DNA from: Spisula solida
Lineage: Eukaryota; Mollusca; Bivalvia; Venerida; Mactridae
DNA length: 64,000 bases
Reading direction: 5' to 3'
Assembly (NCBI GenBank): GCA_947247005.1
Contig: OX365949.1
Coordinates: forward strand, 6,272,001-6,336,000
Under the pieces are notes generated by a model. The model had not been told where the DNA came from. It searched no databases and was given only the letters and a program-made list of their open reading frames with translations. The translations under genes and the position numbers were made by a program. Position 1 is the first letter of the stretch. The number at the start of each line of letters is the position of its first letter. Of this stretch, positions 23,630 to 36,138 are shown one piece after another.

Positions 23630-25080
23630 ACCTGCTGTAATAATACTTCCTGTCTGACTTTCTATTATCTTTATACAAAATTCCATTTCTGCGCGATAAA
23701 ATTATTGAAAATGAATTATGCAATTTCCAAACACAAACCAGTGTAATTGTAAAAATTCTCAGTCTTTGGCTATGTAAAATTTATTTATAATCATTGCAGT
23801 TGACAGGTTATTTCGTTCTCTCTCAAAGAATGGTATTTTCTTTAAAGGCATTTGGAAGTCAGTTCAGTCAGTCAAGGGACCGTTTAGAAACAAGATGATT
23901 GCATCGATGTTGGAAAAGCTACTAGTATTATCTTGAGCATTGTATCTTGAACGTTTAGCCAAGGGAATAAATATGTCAAATTTAGTTCTGAAATCTTCAG
24001 ACACAGAGTTGTATTTTGTTAAACACGTTGTTAAATGCTGATAGAAATATAATTGAAACAATTGGATCATTCGATAAGGAATAACAGTTTAGAAGTAGGC
24101 AAGCGTAACTAATCAACACAACTATCTTATACCGTCGGGTAAGGCGAATCTATACTTTACTGTCCCCGAAAGGTCAATTAATAAGAAATACATGTGTACA
24201 TGTATGAAGGTTTATCGTATTGGCTCACCTTTTTGTTACATACTTATAAGTAGGTTGACATATAAGCTGTTTCTGTGGTACAAGTGCGGCAAGCACTGGT
24301 GATGAAGGTTAGACTATCACTCGCGAAGTTCGTGTTCAATTCCCATTCTTGACAGATTCTGTTCTTTTGTTAACAATTGCTTACAAAATATTTTGTTCGT
24401 CTTTGTAAATAATTAAATTGTTACTATATGACTGTCGGGGTAAGCAAAGCTTAAAACGCGAGGAGAACAGATACATCAAAACACATAAGGTAAAAGAAGA
24501 AAAAAAACCTTGAACTTGGTGATAATATTACGAGTGTCTTCTTACAACATTCTCGTTCACCAGAGTATTCTTCACCTGTGATATGGTAGTCTCGGAACTT
24601 GACTAACCACTGATGTATGAGGATGTCTTACAATGGATTCAGAGAAAAAGGATGATTATTATTAAACGAGCCAGTTCATGATATTGATGACTGTTTAATG
24701 TACCTACTAAATGCACGAACTACATAATAAATTATATATCTAACCACGTATTCAATTTTGTGATACAATAATCTGCGTGTCTTCACTACTGGAATGTGAA
24801 TTATTTTTTACGATGTCTCACCATAGTATCTAATGGAACATATAAACTAAGATAATGATGTATCCTGAACTATCTCATCTTTTCCCAGAAAACTATTAAC
24901 TTATAAGACAACTAACTCTATAATTAAAGTCGCATTTCGGTTCAAATGTAACATGATGCTATGATACAGTAGTCAACGGCAAAGGAAGTTCTAGTGCTGC
25001 GTTTGTTGTCATTGAACAGTACATGTATATATTGTTTTGAATTATCTCATCTTTTCTCCGAAACTGATAATTTATACAGG
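23630..25080. other. Intergenic; possible tRNA-like box and loose tandem
   Basis: A B-box-like GTTCAATTCCC lies at about 24332. 'atctcatcttttc' recurs near 24875 and 25045, suggesting a degenerate ~165-bp duplication. No gene was recognised. Confidence 0.3.
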
Positions 25081-25779
25081 TTTATAAAAAACAGCTAACA
25101 TTAAAATAAACGGTTAAAATTTGTTAATAAGACTGTTTATACAGTAGTTAAGGGACACTGTTTTACCGTGTTAAATGTCATTGCACATAAATCGTGTGGT
25201 TGACTTTTCAAGTAAAAATGAAATTAAGAACGACTGATTTTTTTAAACCATCCATGATGTATGGATTGATCAGAAGTCATAATCACATACAGAATTCATG
25301 GAGTTTAAACATTCGCTTTACATTTTCTTTTTATACGAACTCTTTAAGAAAGATGTGTTATGTTTGGTATATAATGTCGCATTTGTTTATAATCGATTCA
25401 TGGAATATAAGGGGCGGTTATACTTGATGAACTATGATCAACGCAAACAACTACGCAGTGATCTCCCTTTACTGCGTCATAACATCTATGTGAAGAGTTT
25501 GTGGTACACCATATAGCATCATTCATGAATGTAGATTCCTTGCTACACTTGTCTCTGATTCTAAACATCAGTAATGAAAGTTATATTAACGTTCACAAGC
25601 CCTAAGATGCACAATTTTATTTAATTCTATCAGTGATGTTTCATTTATAAAGGATACATAGTATATGATATTGCAACAACCATTTGCGAACAAAACTTCG
25701 CCGTTGTGATTAACGTTAAAGTTAAAATACAGAGATGATATGAACAAACGCACAATGCTCCAATAAAAACACTATTTGT

Positions 25780-26060
25780 GAGGAATGGTGGCGTAGAGGT
25801 TAATGCTTGCGCTTCGGATTCGAGATGTCTCAGGTTAGATCCTTGTCTGGGCTACATCTCAATATCTCTGAGCAAGAATAACCCACAATGCTCTCCCCAA
25901 CCAAGGTGTGAATTGGTACCTGTTAGGGTGGTGTTTGTACATGTTCGATAGTCCTAGGCGCCGTATTTAGATGCTAGCTGCACACGAACGAGGAGAGAAT
26001 TAGTCAACATAGGGAGACTCGAACGCAGGTTTTCTTAGGTAGCCCAATGCAAATACCAGG
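25780..26060 (+). mobile_element. tRNA-derived SINE, copy A only
   Basis: An A-box-like TGGCGTAGAGGTTA and a B-box-like GGTTAGATCCT are correctly ordered and spaced at 25797-25855. A body follows containing 'ctgagcaagaataaccca', 'gctctcccca' and 'gaattggtacct', a core style seen in mollusc and deuterostome SINEs. The matching place in copy B (about 46,880-46,940) lacks it. The tRNA part does not form an acceptor stem, so it is not a tRNA gene. The 3' end is uncertain. Confidence 0.55.
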
Positions 26061-27271
26061 GGAATTTAATATGTCAACGGGTGGCTAAAAGGTGGAACTC
26101 CTAAAACATGCCCTTTGAAACTGGTAACTTAAATTGTACACGAAGAGGCTTTCCAAGGCTTAGTGGTGAAAACATTCACACTGAATGCATGGTATCGATA
26201 GTTTGTATGCCCCGGTATGGACCAGTTATCATACCACGGATCAGAACCAATAGCTAGTTAAAAACTGACTACCTTGTGTCTACATGTTTAAGTTGGGCAT
26301 TACATGGTACAAGTCTATAACTAAAAGAACTTAAGTGTTAGATGTGTAAGTGCGTACAAACTATCAGTAATATTTAATAGTGGCGACACAGCAATAAATT
26401 TTCTCTCTGATATGTAGTCTTATTCCTTATACTCGTATAAGAGCCCAACATAAGCAAGTATTTAGAATGTAGTCATGACTTCTTACCTGATGATACAAGA
26501 TTGTCAACACTGAAACAGGATCCAATGTACATTATTTTATTACAAACACTACGGAAAACGTTTGCGAATGTAGTAAAAACAGCGACACCCAACAGTAAGA
26601 CAATTTCAGTACATTATTTTCCGATAAAATATCACCTCGTCTGTATCTCCTGGTGTTAAAATTACGATCGACGAAATCCAAATTAATACCACAGAATGTT
26701 ATTTGCCAATTTTCAGGAGACAATCTGCAATTAGTCAATAGAGAAACAGAGTGTTCTAGACTAGCAAAGCGTCAACACAAATTACCCTGTTTTGTTACTT
26801 TGAACTACCATGAGAAAAACTATGAAATAGAATGACCAAATACACATTAAACACGAACCATGGTAACGTGTTTTTACCAGACAACGATCATACATCAGTG
26901 GAAATAAGAATCAAGCGCAAACAAATACCAGGGTTAAATTAACTCTGAATTTTCAACATCAGGACCAGTAATTACATGTATAGTTGAATTAATTATACAT
27001 TGATTAAGCCAATGTAGCGAACGAACATTGTTATAGCGAATATAACCCGTCATACGATATATCACGACATTTCTCTACTTTATGATTCCTGAATTGTTAC
27101 AGTAACATTGAAGTTGTCATGCAATCCTTGATGAATAAGATGCAACTACTCCAACTTCCGTATGGCTACAATACGGTGGCATTTTGAAAGGTGGGTATTT
27201 AAAACATCGTGTACCTTCGAAATTGCATGATCGAGTCCATCGAAGGAATTAAAAAAAGATTACCAAAGCAT

Positions 27272-27867
27272 AACAAGAGGGCCAATAGTGCCTTAGGTCG
27301 CTCACCTGTCATAGTAGTGCATGCAAGCCCTTGTGGTTACCTTAGTAATCATTAACCGTTTCTGAATAAGTTTGAAGAAAATCCAGTCTCTTTTGCAAGG
27401 TTTACATATGATTTGATCTTGTGACCTCGTTTTTGATCCTAGATTACCCAACACCGCACGTAACCTAGATTACATTGAGATGATCTTTGTGACATAGTGC
27501 TTACACATGTTGTTCTATGATTTGAACTAGTGACCTTGTTTTTGACGCCAGAAGACCCAATATCAAACTAGGCGGACAACTGTAGAGATAATAATTGTGA
27601 CTAACTTTCATGAAGTTTAGGCCAAAATAATAACATCTATTGACTACATAAGGTTGTTCAATGATTTGACGTAGTGACCTAGGTTTTGAACCCGGATGAC
27701 CCAATATCGAACTTCACCTAGATTTGTTGAGGTGATCATTGTGATCAAGGTTCATAAAGATTAGGCGAAAATTGTGACACAAGCAAATTGTTGACGGATA
27801 GACAGACGACAGACGAATTGTGATCACAAAAGCTTACTATGTCACTTTGTGACAGATGAGCTAAAAA
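27272..27867 (+). mobile_element. Pearl/Helentron-like non-autonomous element
   Basis: It begins AACAAGAGGGCCAATAGTGC. It contains about three units with 'agtgacct' and 'gacccaatatc', and a GACAGACG-type microsatellite. It ends with a perfect hairpin TGTCAC-TTT-GTGACA followed by GATGAGCTAA. A hairpin just before CTRR is the 3' signature of Helitron-class elements. Confidence 0.7.
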
Positions 27868-27909
27868 GCAGTTAATACAATAGCCTTTAGCATTATCTTA
27901 TTACTGCAA

Positions 27910-28891
27910 CATATTGCATCTACACTACACAACATTATATTGCCACGGTTTCACAAAAACAAACATAGTGTTAATATTTACTAAATAGTATGCTTATCTG
28001 ACATTTTAAGATCAAGCGACAATATGTCAATAAATACAATACTGCACAAACAGAGTCAAAACGTTGGGACTTGAAATATCAAACTAACACAAATGTTCAT
28101 ACACTTAACAAGTATGTGTACATGCATACATTTACCAATAGCTCGGTCAATAGGTACTTGATATTGCTGAAATATTAAACATATGTAGCTTGGATATATG
28201 GCATTACAATTCAATCGAATTAGTTACATGTGATTGTTATTGTCACAAACAGAATAAAAATGATAACATCAACATAAGCTAATGTCACACATTTGTTGCG
28301 GTGTGGTTATCAGGCGTTTGTCAAGTTGTAACATCAGCTAGATGCCCGCTTTGCTGATAAGGTTAGTTTTCAAGTTTTATTACTTTCACGGAGACATAAA
28401 TAAAGAAAACAATGATTACAACAAATCCCAATTCAGATTAAAAACTTATCACCTCATAAAAGCAACTTTATTTTTACAGGAGTACCTCCCCTTGATATAG
28501 CAAAATGACTAAGATTTTTTAAACAAATCGCAACTATTATGTTGTTAAGTGAAAAATCGCATTATTTTGAGTCTTGTTTTGATTTGACGATATACCTAGT
28601 CCAATTCACCTTACATAAACATAATTTGCACCACTGCGTAAATGTCTCGTACATTTTACGGTGGATGCAGACATATAAAATATTGAACATTTGTGTTAAT
28701 TCGACTTCTCTGGTACCGACGCTTTTGACTTAATTTGTGGAGTATTGCATTTATTGACATGTTATTGTTTGTTCTTAAAATGGCAGATAAACATACAGTT
28801 CTGTTAATACAAAATCCCGTTTAGTTCTGGCAAATCCAGATGATACAATTTCAAAGTATGTACAATGTATACTTTCTTTTGCGACTCAGTG
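27910..28891 (-). mobile_element. TA-type MITE, copy 2, reverse orientation
   Basis: The right end, CTTTTGCGACTCAGTG followed by TA (28892-28893), is the family terminus. Internal blocks are reverse complements of 19789-20665, for example 'caatagctcggtcaatag' and 'gcaccactgcgtaaatgt'. The left terminus is diverged. Confidence 0.7.
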
Positions 28892-28894
28892 TAT

Positions 28895-29480
28895 ATTGTA
28901 ATCTATTTGGAAAACAAAAGACTTACATTTATTGATGATCTATCCAACAGATAACACGGAATGATTTGCATGTACAGGAGTATAATAGGTTGTCTTATAT
29001 GTCTTCATTGATATATCAACTTGCGGTTATTAGGCAATGCTATTCTGCAGTCACATAATTATCTCGTTCCCAACCCGGCTACCTCAGCTAGTATTTGGGT
29101 ATACATGTACGAATGAATTACCTATTTACATAGTGCTTAAACATATTGTTGAATTTTTATCCGAATGATGGACAACTGGGTAGATCACATGGTTGCTGTA
29201 TTCGTATAGGAGCTAGCAATTGGTACTTTTGTTACAATTTCCTATGTCATTCACGAACTGAGTTCAGACTTCCTAATATGTTGGTACACTCATTTGGTTT
29301 CTCGGACAAGTGGTCAATATGTCACCCACTTAACGAGCGATTATTTACCGGACCGATTTTATGTTGCAACCTCCTGGAAATTGAGACACTCGACCAACAT
29401 TACGAACCATGTGAAGGAACAGATACAGGTTAATGAACCAGACTGAAATCAATCAGTGCCGCAAGTACCAGTCTCATCAG
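28895..29480. other. Copy A-specific stretch, origin unclear
   Basis: A plus-strand frame at 29146-29433 has no recognisable motif. The block precedes the RT fragment and may be part of the same dead element. Confidence 0.2.
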
Positions 29481-30045
29481 CGAGGTTGGTAAAAACAATG
29501 GAGAGCATTGTTAACTAGCGAAAAAAGTGGTATTTGGAGACGAACCAATTACTGGCCAACCAACAACCTAACTTCAGACAATTCCGAAGACTTAACGACA
29601 TACCTTGCTCAGAAGATAGAAAATGCCTTCCAAGAGGAAAGGTCACATTCGTTACCTGAATTGACCCACAGAGAGCTCTTGACAAGGTCTTGATTGATGG
29701 TCGTTTAGTGAAGTTGGTACGGAAGTGAATCGGAGGCACACTGTACAAGTGGACCAAGTCCTACCTGCAGACAAACAGAAGAGCTAGGACCAATTTGGAT
29801 TGGAATAAAAGCCGTAAATTCCTGCAAAGACATTGTGTATCTCAAGGAGGTGTATTGTTACCCACTCTCGATACCTTTAGAAATGACCTATATGTAGTTT
29901 CCCACCTACCCAGAGGGGTCAATATAGCCATTTATGCTCATGACTTGGCCTCTGAGTTTCTGAAAAAAGTCAACAACTTCCACATACAGGTGTGTAAAGG
30001 TGAATACAGACAGGTCGTGTACCACTCTATTCTCACTGTCACATG
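29480..30045 (+). pseudogene. Decayed reverse transcriptase fragment (jockey-type LINE)
   Basis: Two frame-shifted pieces are typical of the RT palm. The first (29508-29693) has LTSEKSGIWRR, then TTYLAQKIENAFQEERS. The second (29795-30046) has SQGGVLLPTL, FRNDL and IYAHDLA, where an intact RT has QGGV-SPTLF, INDL and YADDL. The catalytic motif is therefore altered, and stops separate the pieces. Plainly inactive. Confidence 0.75.
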
Positions 30046-30075
30046 AGGATAAGGCTGGTTCGATCAAGGTGATAT

Positions 30076-30567
30076 TGTAACCTTTTCTCTCCAGCTCAGG
30101 TGTGGGTAAAATTAAATAACACGTTGATCAGGTTCAATACTTCTAATTCGACTCATATATACATAAATGATACTGATGATGGATGATGATGATGATGATG
30201 AACAGTTCAAACTAGTAAATGTAGAAACGTTACAATCACGTTACAATCACGTTACAATCACGTTACAATCAATTTATGGAATTGAAAGCTGTTCAATAAC
30301 AATCTCAACAATCTCACAACTTCTAGCTCTCCAGTGTCATATAAACATATTCAAGCTGGTTTTCTAATCAGCATTTACTAAATTCAAACTTCATGAGAAA
30401 GTACCGCATCTCGCCAGAGGAAAATATAGACTGTGTCGCGGAAAATACTGACTGGGACCCGCCAAAACTAAATAACCGAAATGAAATGACAGAAATCGAA
30501 ATGGAATAAACCGAAATGGAACTTAAAGCTCAAAACAAACAAACATGCGAAACATGATCTGGTTACA
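30076..30567 (-). repeat. LTR (3' LTR in element orientation)
   Basis: The ends are TG/CA. It contains a GAT microsatellite and four copies of 'cgttacaatca'. Confidence 0.8.
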
Positions 30568-31046
30568 CACTCCCCCTCCTTCTGAAATGACGTCCCGTCA
30601 TTTGTCATAAACGTCAAAACAATTCCTAACAGTACATATAAACTACGTTCTGTGCATATACGATTACACTAAATAACTACTAATACACAGTAGTACACAC
30701 TACGTAAACTAAACTACCGTCTACTAAATATATGCATTATACATAACTCACAAAACTCTATAATCCCCCCCCCCCACTTAAAAAATGCAATACTGGGGGT
30801 TCCCCCCAAGAAATTGTAATTCTCAGGACATTTTTTTTAACTGAATATAAAATCTAGCACATACAATATTCCGATATGATAAAATAAAAAATAAACTATA
30901 CAATACAATGTCTATTTACTAAAAATGGCAGCTAAAATCTTATGACCTAGTTAGTTAACGCTTGTTCACAGGAAGGAACATTTCTCTGGTGACAGCTTCA
31001 AGTTGCAAGTTTTCAGCCTTAAGTCTCTATAAAAGATGCGCCATTT

Positions 31047-31535
31047 TGTAACCTTTTCTCTCCAGCTCAGGTGTGGGTAAAATTAAATAACACGTTGATC
31101 AGGTTCACTACTTCTAATTCGACTCATTTATACATAAATGATACTGATGATGGATGATGATGATGATGATGAACAGTTCAAACTAGTAAATGTAGAAACG
31201 TAGAAACGTTACAATCACGTTACAATCACGTTACAATCAATTTATGGAATTGAAAGCTGTTCAATAACAATCTCAACAATCTCACAACTTCTAGCTCTCC
31301 AGTGTCATATAAACATATTCAAGCTGGTTTTCTAATCAGCAATTACTAAATTCAAACTTCATGAGAAAGTACCGCTTCTCGCCAGAGGAAAATATAGAAT
31401 GTGTCGCGGGAAATACAGACTGGGACCCGCCAAAACTAAATAACCAAAATGAAATGACAGAAATCGAAATGGAATAAACCGAAATGGAACTTAAAGCTCA
31501 AAACGAACAAACATGCGAAACATGATCTGGTTACA
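31047..31535 (-). repeat. LTR (5' LTR in element orientation)
   Basis: It matches 30076-30567 closely. It has fewer 'cgttacaatca' copies and an extra 'gtagaaac' duplication. Confidence 0.8.
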
Positions 31536-31539
31536 ATAT

Positions 31540-32970
31540 GACATTTGCTTGTGGGCGGTGTTTCCTGTCTTTGTTGAGTGTTTCCTTGTGCGCCTTTCGT
31601 GCTCAGTTGTTGCTGTTGAGTTATGCCTTCCCTGTGCGAGGAGAGTATCAATGTGACTACTTATAGTATGTGTTGATTTTATGCCAAATACGATTGGGGA
31701 TGGATTGATTCAGGTGACCACAAACACAGGTTTGAATGTACAAATACAATGGGGGAGCAGAGCTTTGGCGGCTATTGTTCCCCATCTATGTTCATATATT
31801 ATAGTTATGTATTCTTATGCATTAGTGCATGATTACTTATTCTAGTAATTTAGAAATGTTTTAATAATTTCCACATACATTTTGTCTGTTGTTACTACAT
31901 TATATGAACATATGAACAGAGTATGTTGGTGCCTGTCTTTAATATCCTAGTGAAGATTCAAATAATAATAAATACAATACCAGAAACAAATTTGGTATGT
32001 AATTAGGTGTGTACGTATTCGATATAATTATAGCGATTAACGTCGGCTATTTTCCCCGCCAAAATACACGGAAACTGCGACCTTAGTAATCCGATTGCCT
32101 GTAGCTATAGATAAACATGTTGTACTAATGTTACTCCCTCAGTGTTGTCGGTGGTATAATGACGTCTGGAATGCAAGCCTTGGGAGGTATGTATAATTGC
32201 ATTTGACTGTTGACATTATCAACAGACTACCAAGCCACGACTTGCATGTATATTCAACTCTATATATAACAATTTATCATTGTTTTATTATGCATGTACG
32301 TTGAGTAGCTTATTACTCTATATTTAAATCAGGAACTGTATCATTCTAAAACTGTTATAGCATAGTATTTATGGATCTAAACTGATCAGGACAACTCAGA
32401 GGAAACCCGTTGGCGCTTTAAAAACCAATCACGTAACGGCTGTATGTCGGGAGAAGGAAATAGACAAAAGCTTAGGTGCTTTTTCGTGGGAAAATAAAGT
32501 GAAAAACGGTGAGATTGTTCTTTGACAATTGCGCCAGTTTTCAACATTATATGTCAGTATCTCATGTAAAATAAATTAAATAAGCTAACATTTAGAATAT
32601 ATTATAAACCCAACACTTTGACAAAAATTTCAAAGCTACGTTCCTAATAAATCAATGTTTGAATATTATATTTGTTGCTATTTCACGACGGATTCATAGT
32701 CTCAAATTATTTACTTAAGTAGATAGTTACATTTACTTTTCTCAAAATATTTGAGTTCAGTTACATTAACTGGATGAACCAGTCCTGGAACACAAGTTTA
32801 GCACCAAGCTATATATTTGGTATATCGCGGTCTAGGAACGAGCTCACGACCTCTCGCATTGAGCACAAGGCATCGAGGACACGTGGAAACTATAACTAAG
32901 CGAAAGTAGCTACAGCAAGCCACGTTTATAATGAATCAAACTACGACAATCTATACGTACAAATATCATT
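31540..32970. other. Copy A-specific intergenic stretch
   Basis: A reverse-oriented relative of the 5.7/44.6-kb dispersed repeat starts near 31550 ('tgtttcctgtctttgttgag'). The rest, up to the point where homology to copy B resumes at 32972, shows nothing recognisable. Confidence 0.35.
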
Positions 32971-33930
32971 TAAAAGTGCTCACTTACTGAATATGTCGAT
33001 TTCGCTCCGGTGTTCTGCAATGTTTCATTATTTAAGTAAATCCTTAATTTGCCTCCGAGATACAAACGCAATTTACAATATATATCCTTTCAAACGAATG
33101 GAAGGTGACAAAAACAAACAAATCTCTAAATTCTGTGAAATAAAATATGCTTAAACGAACTTAATCTCTGAAATTATTCCGAAGACCTTGAATATTTTCG
33201 TTAAAAACTAAGGACAAATAGACAAAATACACATGTTACTGCTAGAGAATAAGATTCCTTGAGATCCTTGTAAATATCGGTAATATCCTACAGTGCATAG
33301 TCAACAGTAACCCCGGAAGTGCAACAATTGTCGGGAAAGATTGCTTGAGACGTTAGTCTGTACATAACAACAGCTATAGAGATAGAAATTTGTCTGCAAA
33401 AACGTTATTATCTTATATCTGATAATCGGGGTTATTCAGTAGTACAAAGTCTTGTTCCTAATAATGCTTTATAGACTAAGCTAAGTGAGGTTGACAGGTT
33501 TGGGGATTCCATATACCATTGTAGCACGTATGAATAGACTGCAACATTTTGATACGATAGATACATGTAAACATGCACCAAACGTACAAAATGGAACCAT
33601 ATTTATACAATAAAAACATAGACGAACCGGGCCTTCTGCTCTAGGATTTTGAGATAGTTGGATCATGGATTTATGGTTCATACTGACGCGAGAAAATTCC
33701 ATATCAGGAAAATAAAGTGTCAAGCATTAAAGATCAATCAATATATCCACAGACAATATATTGCAAACCAAAATAAATATATTCCCAAAATATGTATTTC
33801 AGAGAGAAGACTGATTATTTACTGGTATGCTCAAATAATATCCTGACAACTGTAGACACATTATATATCTATTCCGGTAAAATAAATTCGATACATATAT
33901 TATACTTCTTTATTACCCTCAATTCAGGGG

Positions 33931-34780
33931 AGCTCACAGAATAATGAAATAATATACATGATAATATACAGAGATCGGGGAGCTCGCAGAATAATGCAAT
34001 AGTATATATGATAATATACAGAGATCGGGGAGCTCACAGAATAATGCAATAGTATACATGATAATATACAGAGATCGGGGAGCTCACAGAATAATGCAAT
34101 AGTATACATGATAATATACAGAGATCGGGGAGCTCACAGAATAATGCAATAGTATACATGATAATATACAGAGATCGGGGAGCTCACAGAATAATGCAAT
34201 AGTATACATGATAATATACAGAGATCGGGGAGCTCACATGATAATGCAATAGTATACATGATAATATACAGAGATCGGGGAGATCACATGATAATGCAAT
34301 AGTATACATGATAATATACAGAGATCGGGAAGCTCACAGAATAATGCAATAGTATACATGATAATATACAGAGATCGGGAAGCTCACAGAATAATGCAAT
34401 AATATACATGATAATATACAGAGATCGGGGAGCTCACAGAATAATGCAATAGTACACATGATAATTTACAGAGATCGGGGAGCTCACAGAATAATGCAAT
34501 AGTATACATGATAATATACAGAGATCGGGGAGCTCACAGAATAATGCAATAGTACACATGATAATATACAGAGATCGGGGAGCTCACAGAATAATGTAAT
34601 ACTATGCATGATAATATACAGAGATCGGGGAGCTCAAATAATAATGCAATAGTATACATGATAATATACAGAGACCGGGGAGCTCACAGAATAATGTAAT
34701 AATATACATGATAATATACAGAGATCGGGGAGCTCATAGAATAATGCAATAGTATACATGATAATATACAGAGAATATTT
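33931..34780. repeat. 50-bp minisatellite, 17 units
   Basis: Units start at 33931 and recur every 50 bp exactly to 34731, marked by AGCTCACAGAATAATGCAAT. There are a few substitutions and no indels. Long minus-strand frames across the array are an artefact of the repeat. The corresponding place in copy B (~51090-51145) has one unit. Confidence 0.95.
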
Positions 34781-35895
34781 ACGTATACGACAGAAAAACA
34801 AAAAGTACCCCAAGAAAAAACTGGCGAGTAGCGTCACATACCGATGCCAATAGAAACTGACTGCAAAGGAATAATGCTACTACCTTTAAGATCGTTATAA
34901 TAATAAATTTTTAGAACCAACAGAGTTATGCGTTTGCCCAATCTTTAGAAGACCTCTGACTTCAACCAAATAATATAGCGTTACAGAGCTCGTTTTGACA
35001 CCAATGACTCACAATTAAGAGTTTACGAATACCTATAACCTTAATGTACAGAAAATCTTTGGAGCAGTTAGTTTCTTGCTCATGTATTATCACATATCAA
35101 GGACCAAACACCCAGATTGGTGTTCGTGATAAACAGGGTTGGTTGGGTCAGTGTCCGGATACTATGACTTGATAGTCTCCAAATGACAGATACTGTCTCA
35201 TCGACGAACTTCACTTCACTTCTACGTTGCTAATCAATTGTAGTAGAAACGGAATATGACATCGTGGATTGTGACGATGATACTGTCTGTGCTAAACCCG
35301 TCAATCCAAATTCAATAGAGCTTAGTTTTAACTAAATACTAAGTAATTATACAATAATAGGTATCTCGCATAATCACACGAACTCCGAGTCTCACGAGGT
35401 ATGGCGGGTTGCTTGTCCTTCTACTATTATACTTCGTATATGATTAACAAATAGTTTAAACTGCAAATCTCGTGTGCGACCAACATGGTCTCAACCAACA
35501 TATATCCACATTATGAATAACTGAATAAATGTACACTGTGAACAGACCCGACACATACCCTGTTATTATATTGATTTTGTCAGGTCCAAAAAACCGCCCA
35601 TTCATACAAGTATATATTCTTATTTATGTACAAACATACAAATATTTTTACCAGACCCCTTAAGACTACATGTATAAGTTGTGTTTAACAATGACACAGA
35701 TATTTAACTTACTGGTATCTTGTATGACGTTCTGGTGTCCTGCACCGCATTATTCCAGTACTATGATATGTCATTGAAAAGCAGTTTCTACATTAAAACT
35801 AAAAACACACACTTTATCATTTACAACGAAAATATAAAACAATATAGTCCAGAAATAAAGTAGTCGTTAATAGAAGAATACATGTAAAGCCAATA

Positions 35896-36138
35896 ATGTT
35901 ATCACTAATGCCTATCAACACATGGATAAAATCATACAAATATGTCCTCAAAGTGTCAACCCATCAACAAATGGGTATACATCTGAATCTCAAATCTGAT
36001 ATCATCATCGAATTTACAAATCACATACAACCGGTAACTTATTCTACACTCACATCAGTACGAGACAAAGTCTATTATCGAGTCTACCACGAGACATTAT
36101 GCCATTACACTAGTCGAATGTTCTCAGTACACACTTAG
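35896..36138 (+). other. Reading frame conserved between copies A and B (partner 54249-54533)
   Basis: Both frames share WIKSYK, QMGIHLNLKS and FTNHIQPV, and differ by one in-frame 6-nt insertion. Most substitutions I can see change the amino acid, so this may be neutral sequence that happens to be open. No domain is recognised. Confidence 0.2.

Larger units (their letters stand above)
30076..31535 (-). mobile_element. Short non-autonomous LTR element (TRIM-like), minus strand
   Basis: Direct repeats at 30076-30567 and 31047-31535 (492 and 489 bp) begin TGTAACC and end GGTTACA, and differ at only a dozen or so sites. ATAT flanks both outer edges (30072-30075 and 31536-31539). On the minus strand, the 3' LTR is preceded by a purine tract (complement of 30570-30583). 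TGGCGCATCT, a possible tRNA primer site, follows the 5' LTR three bases in (complement of ~31035-31044). The 479-bp interior has no gag or pol, so mobilisation would need another element's proteins. Confidence 0.82.

Noticed and set aside
25790..25860. tRNA gene
   Set aside because: A- and B-box-like motifs exist but no acceptor or anticodon stem pairing; a SINE body follows.
33924..34837. Repetitive minus-strand reading frames across the 50-bp array
   Set aside because: The unit length is not a multiple of three and frames cycle; open frames are a by-product of stop-poor repeat sequence.
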